From an uncultured Roseivirga sp. (GTDB taxonomy: Bacteria > Bacteroidota > Bacteroidia > Cytophagales > Cyclobacteriaceae): a stretch of DNA of 64,000 nt. The translations under genes were made by a program, and so were the position numbers. The stretch covers positions 62,001-126,000 of the forward strand of contig CANLOY010000001.1 in assembly GCA_947493005.1 (NCBI GenBank). Direction: 5' to 3'. Below, piece by piece: positions 59,614 to 64,000 of this stretch (within the stretch, counting starts at the first letter, position 1; the number at the start of each line of letters is the position of its first letter). A model generated the notes under the pieces. That model did no database searches and was not told where the DNA came from. It worked only from the letters and a program-made list of their open reading frames with translations.

Positions 59614-62220
59614 ATGACAGAGATAAAACATCCACCTCGCCTGGCACTTCGTTTTTTCCGATGGTATTGTAGACCTGACAGACTAGAAGAACTTGAAGGC
59701 GACCTCGAAGAGTTCTTTTACGTGAGGTTAGAAAATGGAGAACCTCTATGGAAAGCCAACCTATTCTTCTGGTGGAATGTTTTGCGTTGCTTCAAATCGT
59801 ACTCAAAATCAAAACAACAAAACAACATACTCATGACTTCTCTTTTCAAATCATATTTCAAACTTGCGCTAAGACACTCCTGGAAAAACAAAGGTCCTGT
59901 CACCATTAATGTTATCGGTCTTGGGCTAGCTTTAAGCATGTGTGTTTTCGTCTACATGATTTATGCATTCAACATTGAATTCGATACGTTTTATAAAAAC
60001 ACAGATGACATTTACAGAGTCCATGCGATTACAGAGCAAAGGGGAGAAGAGAGAAGAAATGAATTTTCGCCTATAGCACTAGACAGTAAGTTGCGCAATG
60101 AAATAAGCGGTATAAGTCAGGTAAGCAGCTATTTTGTCGAAACCAATCAGGTCAAAAAAGGCAACGATTTCTTTGCTGAAACATTCGCTGTTGTATCGAC
60201 AGATTTTCCAGAGATGTTTGAACTCCCATTATGGTATGGGTCATTTGCTGACTTTGGCAAGCTACCACAGGTTTATTTAACCAAACCTCTAGCTATTAAA
60301 TACTTTGGCAGCAGATCAGCTTTAGGAGAGAAACTCACTTTGATATTGTCAAACAAAAAAAGACTTGAGGTTACTATTGGAGGAGTGCTCGAAAAGATAC
60401 CTCTTAACTCTAGTTTCAGATTTCAAATCTTAATGAATCAAGCCGATTATTTGCGTGCAATGAACATAGACGCCAATGACTGGTCCAATAATCTATTCCC
60501 AGGGCACTATCTAAAGATATCATCGACAAACCGAGCATCTGTTCTGGACAACATCAGTCTCAACATACCTTTGCAAAACGAGAAACATAAGCTCACAAAG
60601 ATCAGCCGTTTTGAGCTCATTCCCTTTTCGGAAGCTAAACCTTCAGATTTAATAGAGAATGTGAGCTATGTAAACAATCGCATTGGCTCTCAAGGTTTAA
60701 TTATTTTTTCTGTCCTGGCATTAATGGTGTTTTTCACCGCTTGCTTTAATCTGGCAAATACTTCAATCGCACTAATCTCCAGAAGGCTGAAAGAAATTGG
60801 GATAAGAAAAACACTTGGCTCAGGAAGCAGACAAATTCTAGTTCAATTCTTACTTGAAATGAGCCTGATAAGCACACTTGCTTTTATCATAGCGATGTCA
60901 ACAGCCAACTTAACTTCTAAAGCAATTATGGGTATGCTAGGCGCAAGTTTCCTTCTACAAGACATTAATTTAACAGGAGTATTACTTTTTGTAACAGGGT
61001 TCCTTCTTTTTACCACACTGGTAGCAGGCCTACTCCCTGCCCTTTATGCCTGGAAATTTCAGCCAGTTGCTATCATGCGTAAGTCAGTCAAGTTAAAAGG
61101 TATAAACTGGCTCAACAAAACACTCACCGTTGCTCAGTATAGCTTCTCAATTATTGTATTGATTATAGGAATCACCTTCTGGCAAAACTCTGGTTTTCTA
61201 AATCAATTAGATCTTGGATATCAAAAAGAGGGAATATTTAATCTCCCTGTAGAGAATCAATATTTTGAAAAACTTAGTCAGGAGGTTAACCAAATCCCGG
61301 GAGTCATTACTGCCGGGGCAGCTAACCACATTGGAGACTTCGGAAAGTACAGTGAAAAGGCTCAGTTTCAGTTTCTGGCAGACACATCATCCCAAACTAT
61401 ACGCTATCATGGAGTAGGTGAACGCTATCTAGATCTAATGGAAGTAGGTATTGTTTCAGGTCGAAGCTTTATAGCGGGAGCAAAATCTGATCAAGACAAA
61501 ATTCTTGTCAGTCAGTCTTTAGTAGACCAGTTTTTTGATGGTCAGGATGTAATTAATCAAGTAGTGAAAATCAATGGAGAACGTAAAACTATCGTTGGAG
61601 TAACCACAGATATTATTGATGATGTAGTAAAAGCTGCTGAATTATTACCTACTGTAATGGTATTGTCAGATAAGAGTGAACATGAGCACCTTGTTATCAA
61701 AGTTTCTAATAGAGACCTCAACGAAGTTGAAAACACACTCAAAACCATTTGGAGCAAACATATAGATGAGCCTTACACTGGAGTTAGACAGAAAGATTTT
61801 GCACTTGGTGCTTCAGGAGAAGACTCTAAGATTCTTCAGAAAATATTCCTCACTATGGCCTTATTAAGTGGCTTCCTTAGTATTGTGGGTATATTTTCAC
61901 TTGCTCAATTAAATGTTGCCAAGAAAATCAAAGAAATAAGTATTCGAAAGGTACTCGGTGCTTCTTTCAAAGAACTACTTCTTACGGTAAACAAATCATT
62001 TAGCCTTGTACTCTCGGTAGCACTTGTTTTAGGTGCTGCACTTGGTTACCTCTTATCTGATCAGCTATTAAACATGATGTACAGGTATCATGTTCAACCA
62101 TCAATATCAATCAGTGTGCTAAGTGGTGGTTTCGTAGTACTGATTTCTATAATTATTATTTCAGGAGTTGTTCGAAGCCCTATAAGCACTAATCTAATAC
62201 ATGGTTTGAGAGATGAATAA
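59614..62220 (+). CDS. FtsX/MacB-type ABC permease with PadR-associated N-terminal domain (second copy)
   Basis: The 868-residue protein parallels the permease at 4649-7303: prefix domain with FFRWYC and ELEGDLEEFFYVRLENG, first TM near residue 105, MacB core, TMs around 360-500, second core and final TMs at 740-865. FtsX-type motifs KEIGIRKTLGS and KEISIRKVLGA are present in each half. The start is the ATG at 59614. No ATPase gene is nearby. It probably exports a peptide or lipoprotein. Confidence 0.86.
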   Translation: MTEIKHPPRLALRFFRWYCRPDRLEELEGDLEEFFYVRLENGEPLWKANLFFWWNVLRCFKSYSKSKQQNNILMTSLFKSYFKLALRHSWKNKGPVTINVIGLGLALSMCVFVYMIYAFNIEFDTFYKNTDDIYRVHAITEQRGEERRNEFSPIALDSKLRNEISGISQVSSYFVETNQVKKGNDFFAETFAVVSTDFPEMFELPLWYGSFADFGKLPQVYLTKPLAIKYFGSRSALGEKLTLILSNKKRLEVTIGGVLEKIPLNSSFRFQILMNQADYLRAMNIDANDWSNNLFPGHYLKISSTNRASVLDNISLNIPLQNEKHKLTKISRFELIPFSEAKPSDLIENVSYVNNRIGSQGLIIFSVLALMVFFTACFNLANTSIALISRRLKEIGIRKTLGSGSRQILVQFLLEMSLISTLAFIIAMSTANLTSKAIMGMLGASFLLQDINLTGVLLFVTGFLLFTTLVAGLLPALYAWKFQPVAIMRKSVKLKGINWLNKTLTVAQYSFSIIVLIIGITFWQNSGFLNQLDLGYQKEGIFNLPVENQYFEKLSQEVNQIPGVITAGAANHIGDFGKYSEKAQFQFLADTSSQTIRYHGVGERYLDLMEVGIVSGRSFIAGAKSDQDKILVSQSLVDQFFDGQDVINQVVKINGERKTIVGVTTDIIDDVVKAAELLPTVMVLSDKSEHEHLVIKVSNRDLNEVENTLKTIWSKHIDEPYTGVRQKDFALGASGEDSKILQKIFLTMALLSGFLSIVGIFSLAQLNVAKKIKEISIRKVLGASFKELLLTVNKSFSLVLSVALVLGAALGYLLSDQLLNMMYRYHVQPSISISVLSGGFVVLISIIIISGVVRSPISTNLIHGLRDE

Positions 62221-62227
62221 GGTACTC

Positions 62228-63046
62228 TCAGGACACCCGTCTATCATTTAAGACTTTTAGAAATGATGCTCCAAGGAAGATAATCTGTGAAGTGTAATAA
62301 ACCCACATCATCAAAAGTGCTATTGTACTCATAGCTCCAAATGTTGTGGACAGATGACTATGACTAATGTACATTCCAATAGCTGTTTTCCCTATCATAA
62401 ATAAAACCGAAGTAAACAATCCGGCACTTAGAGACACCCTCCATTTTACCTTGGAATCAGAGAGGAACTTAAACATAATGGCAAAAACCAAACAAAGCGC
62501 AGCAAGTGTAATAACATGCTCATATAAATATGCGAGTGCATAGTGACTATTCAGAGATGCTGAATACTTCAATAATAAACTATTAAGAGCCGTGCTTAAA
62601 AAAATAATTGCGAACAATACAAGAAGGGTCAGAAAAGACACAACATTCTTCTTTACATAATTAAGAACTCCTTTTCCTGGTTCTGGTTCTACTCCCCAGA
62701 TATCGTTGAAAGAGCTATGTATTTGGCTAAACATTCCTGAAGCACTTAGCATCAACATCACAAAGCCCAAAACTGATGTCAAAACATTGTTATGATTAAT
62801 ATGTTGATTTTTAACTACCTCCTGTATCTGAAGCGCTCCCTCATTTCCAAGAACGCCTTTCAGTTGAGCATATATCTCTCCTGAAACCGCATACCTCCCA
62901 AAGAAAACCCCGAGTAATGACACCACTACTACTATCATAGGGAGTAATGAGAACACTGTATAGTAAGCTAGTGCAGCACCTTTTTGAAAAGTATTACTAT
63001 CAAAAAAATGCTGAATAACGCTTTTTAAGAACTTAATCATCTCCAT
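62228..63046 (-). CDS. YihY/BrkB-family inner-membrane protein (second copy)
   Basis: The 272-residue protein has six TM segments with GAALAYYTVFSLLPMIVVVVS, LTSVLGFVMLMLSASGMFSQ and TTFGAMSTIALLMMWVYYTSQIIFLGASF. It is shorter than the copy at 57924 and lacks that copy's long N-terminal helix. It converges with the permease gene, seven bases apart. Confidence 0.9.
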   Translation of the reverse strand: MEMIKFLKSVIQHFFDSNTFQKGAALAYYTVFSLLPMIVVVVSLLGVFFGRYAVSGEIYAQLKGVLGNEGALQIQEVVKNQHINHNNVLTSVLGFVMLMLSASGMFSQIHSSFNDIWGVEPEPGKGVLNYVKKNVVSFLTLLVLFAIIFLSTALNSLLLKYSASLNSHYALAYLYEHVITLAALCLVFAIMFKFLSDSKVKWRVSLSAGLFTSVLFMIGKTAIGMYISHSHLSTTFGAMSTIALLMMWVYYTSQIIFLGASFLKVLNDRRVS

Positions 63047-63188
63047 AACAAGACTGGCCGTCTAAAAAACAACAATCTAAAGCTTTCACTGTAAAAGTAG
63101 GGTAAACAACATTCTAATCGTATAGTAAGTGTCAAAAGAGCAAACCCCTAATTTTTGAAAGAAAACGTAACAATTTTCTTTAGTCAAC

Positions 63189-63218
63189 TTGCATAATGCA
63201 AACGATTGCATAATTTTG
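63189..63218 (+). promoter_or_regulatory. Promoter with operator-like inverted repeats for the 53-residue gene
   Basis: TTG (63189-63191), a 19-base spacer and TAATTTTG (63211-63218) fit the consensus exactly. The spacer carries TTGCA-TAA-TGCAA and ATGCAA-ACGA-TTGCAT, overlapping inverted repeats that could bind a repressor. Confidence 0.55.
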
Positions 63219-63286
63219 TAACAAGCATAAAATTAGAGTCTGTTTGACAATTACTTGATTGTTAGATCTTTAAGCAAAGTAAACTA

Positions 63287-63448
63287 ATGAAGGAGTTAAA
63301 ATCTGGTCTCAATTCGGATGATTCATCACTGAATAAGGCTAAAACGCACTCTAAGGGTTACGCCAATTCTCAAAGTTCTTTAAATTTCAATCACCAGCGC
63401 GTTTCAGTGAGAGATATTATTGAGAACCACTACAGAAAAGGCAAGTAA
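63287..63448 (+). CDS. Small protein (53 residues) of unknown function
   Basis: A 54-codon frame from the ATG at 63287 encodes a hydrophilic, Ser/Asn/Lys-rich protein ending SVRDIIENHYRKGK, without signal peptide or TM. It is a complete unit: consensus promoter, about 60-base leader, ORF, then a strong terminator starting two bases after the stop. The polar N-terminal half looks disordered and the last 15 residues may form a helix. I do not recognise the family. Confidence 0.65.
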   Translation: MKELKSGLNSDDSSLNKAKTHSKGYANSQSSLNFNHQRVSVRDIIENHYRKGK

Positions 63449-63449
63449 A

Positions 63450-63480
63450 TAAGAGCCGACATATGTCGGCTCTTATTTTT
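63450..63480 (+). terminator. Rho-independent terminator
   Basis: TAAGAGCCGAC/GTCGGCTCTTA forms an 11-bp stem with loop ATAT, followed by five T. Confidence 0.85.
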
Positions 63481-63518
63481 AGCTCCATTCAGGCGCAGGG
63501 GTTTCTATGCTCTTAAAA

Positions 63519-63980
63519 TCAGTCACAATCTGTCCGCCTGTTCGTATCTACCAAGTGAAATATTTTCCATCCGCTATCCGACTTATACAGCTTAAAGACA
63601 TTCACTCCACAGTGTGAAAATTGGTCTCCAAGATAGAATTTGAATGGCGTCCATACAGAGGCCATTTTTCCATCAATCATTATTGATTCAAATTCTATTC
63701 TTTCATCCCATACCTTAGGGTGTGGGGTACCAATAGCTTTGAGAAAAGCCTTAAAATCACTACTTACTACCCTTGCTTTGCCATCACTCGATTCTTGTAC
63801 ACGCTGAAATACAACTTCATCGGTAAACACTGAGTGAACCATAGCACTGTCACCAGCCCTCATACCGTCAAACATTGTCATGATAGCATCCTTTACAGCT
63901 TGTTCATCATTTTGTGCATGACCGGCATACCCAAACAATAAGAGCCCTATAAGGGCTCCGATTATACTTTTAAATTTCAT
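63519..63980 (-). CDS. Secreted NTF2-like (SnoaL/DUF4440-type) protein
   Basis: The 153-residue protein has a signal peptide (about 1-22, GHAQ) and an NTF2-like fold: EQAVKDAIMTMFDGMRAGDSAMV, VFTDEVVFQRV, SVWTPFKFYLGDQFSHCGVNVFKL and GWKIFHLVDT. Such proteins are usually small-molecule-binding or have low lyase/isomerase activity. Role unknown. Confidence 0.82.
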   Translation of the reverse strand: MKFKSIIGALIGLLLFGYAGHAQNDEQAVKDAIMTMFDGMRAGDSAMVHSVFTDEVVFQRVQESSDGKARVVSSDFKAFLKAIGTPHPKVWDERIEFESIMIDGKMASVWTPFKFYLGDQFSHCGVNVFKLYKSDSGWKIFHLVDTNRRTDCD

Positions 63981-64000
63981 AATCAGAGCTTTTGAGTTAA

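Noticed and set aside
62228-63046. Second YihY gene as a recent duplicate of the one at 57924
   Set aside because: The two proteins share only family-level motifs and differ in length and orientation, so a recent duplication is not supported.
1-64000. CRISPR arrays, insertion sequences, prophage or integrative elements
   Set aside because: No spaced direct repeats, transposase, integrase or phage structural genes are seen; the tRNA genes at 58940-59106 show no attachment-site duplication nearby.

Overview
The window reads as chromosomal DNA of a member of the Bacteroidota, most likely a Cytophagales-type marine or soil bacterium (the genus is my guess and is not shown by the sequence). The reasons are: a C-terminal type IX secretion sorting domain on a 931-residue secreted protein; promoters of the Bacteroidota form TTG...TAnnTTTG; many lipoproteins with short Ser/Cys lipoboxes; an arginine cluster built around the N-succinyl/N-acetylornithine type of carbamoyltransferase with proC embedded in it; and tRNA genes without encoded CCA. 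There is no CRISPR array, insertion sequence or prophage. Almost all of the window is densely packed housekeeping and envelope genes.

Layout. 1-2790: the start of a secreted protein, a lipoprotein behind a palindromic operator, and an ABC ATPase/membrane protein pair. 2802-4579: an ECF sigma factor operon whose start codon lies in a perfect 14-bp inverted repeat. 4649-7638: a PadR regulator with its 884-residue FtsX/MacB-type permease; a second PadR/permease pair sits at 59274-62220. 7780-14787: a 5'-nucleotidase-like lipoprotein, VOC, DUF72 and PlsC-like proteins, two lipoproteins (one a likely zinc protease) and a TspO-like membrane protein. Between DUF72 and plsC there is a leader-like transcription unit (13-codon ORF plus terminator). 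14885-17680: a sortilin-like T9SS cargo. 17699-23668 (minus): cystathionine beta-synthase, an alpha/beta hydrolase, pyrB, pyrR, a secreted unknown and an EVE protein. 23764-28762: a PolX-like protein with a damaged polymerase site but an intact PHP phosphoesterase, a GT9 glycosyltransferase, and small membrane or secreted proteins. 28776-29711: a degenerate LytM protein.

29802-39073 (minus): a nine-gene arginine operon transcribed in the order GNAT, argG, argC, proC, argD, argF', argB, argE, argH. Its intergenic gaps hold fragments of short palindromic repeats, two of which run into coding sequence. 39521-46766: small membrane and VOC proteins, a TolB-like lipoprotein and an M28 peptidase driven from a shared palindromic divergent promoter, a 2-TM potassium channel, an SDR/TetR pair with three operator-like sites, a DoxX-like protein, a YpdA-type flavoprotein and a redoxin. 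46901-51174: a DUF3179 lipoprotein and an envelope-stress-like block (Spy-like protein, ECF sigma, 1-TM protein, membrane-anchored Spy/CnrX-like protein) followed by a di-haem cytochrome c peroxidase. 51270-58871: an M20 hydrolase, clpC, wbqC-like, tsaC, mltG, a thioesterase and a YihY protein. 58885-59137: a complete tRNA-Ser/tRNA-Glu transcription unit. 62228-63980: a second YihY protein, a 53-residue gene with its own promoter, operator-like repeats and terminator, and an NTF2-like secreted protein.

The signals I judge most worth a second look are: the start-codon inverted repeat of the ECF sigma gene, the attenuator-like leader before DUF72, the PolX with all three catalytic aspartates replaced, the predicted N-succinyl arginine route, the repeat-punctuated arg operon, and the small gene at 63287-63448.
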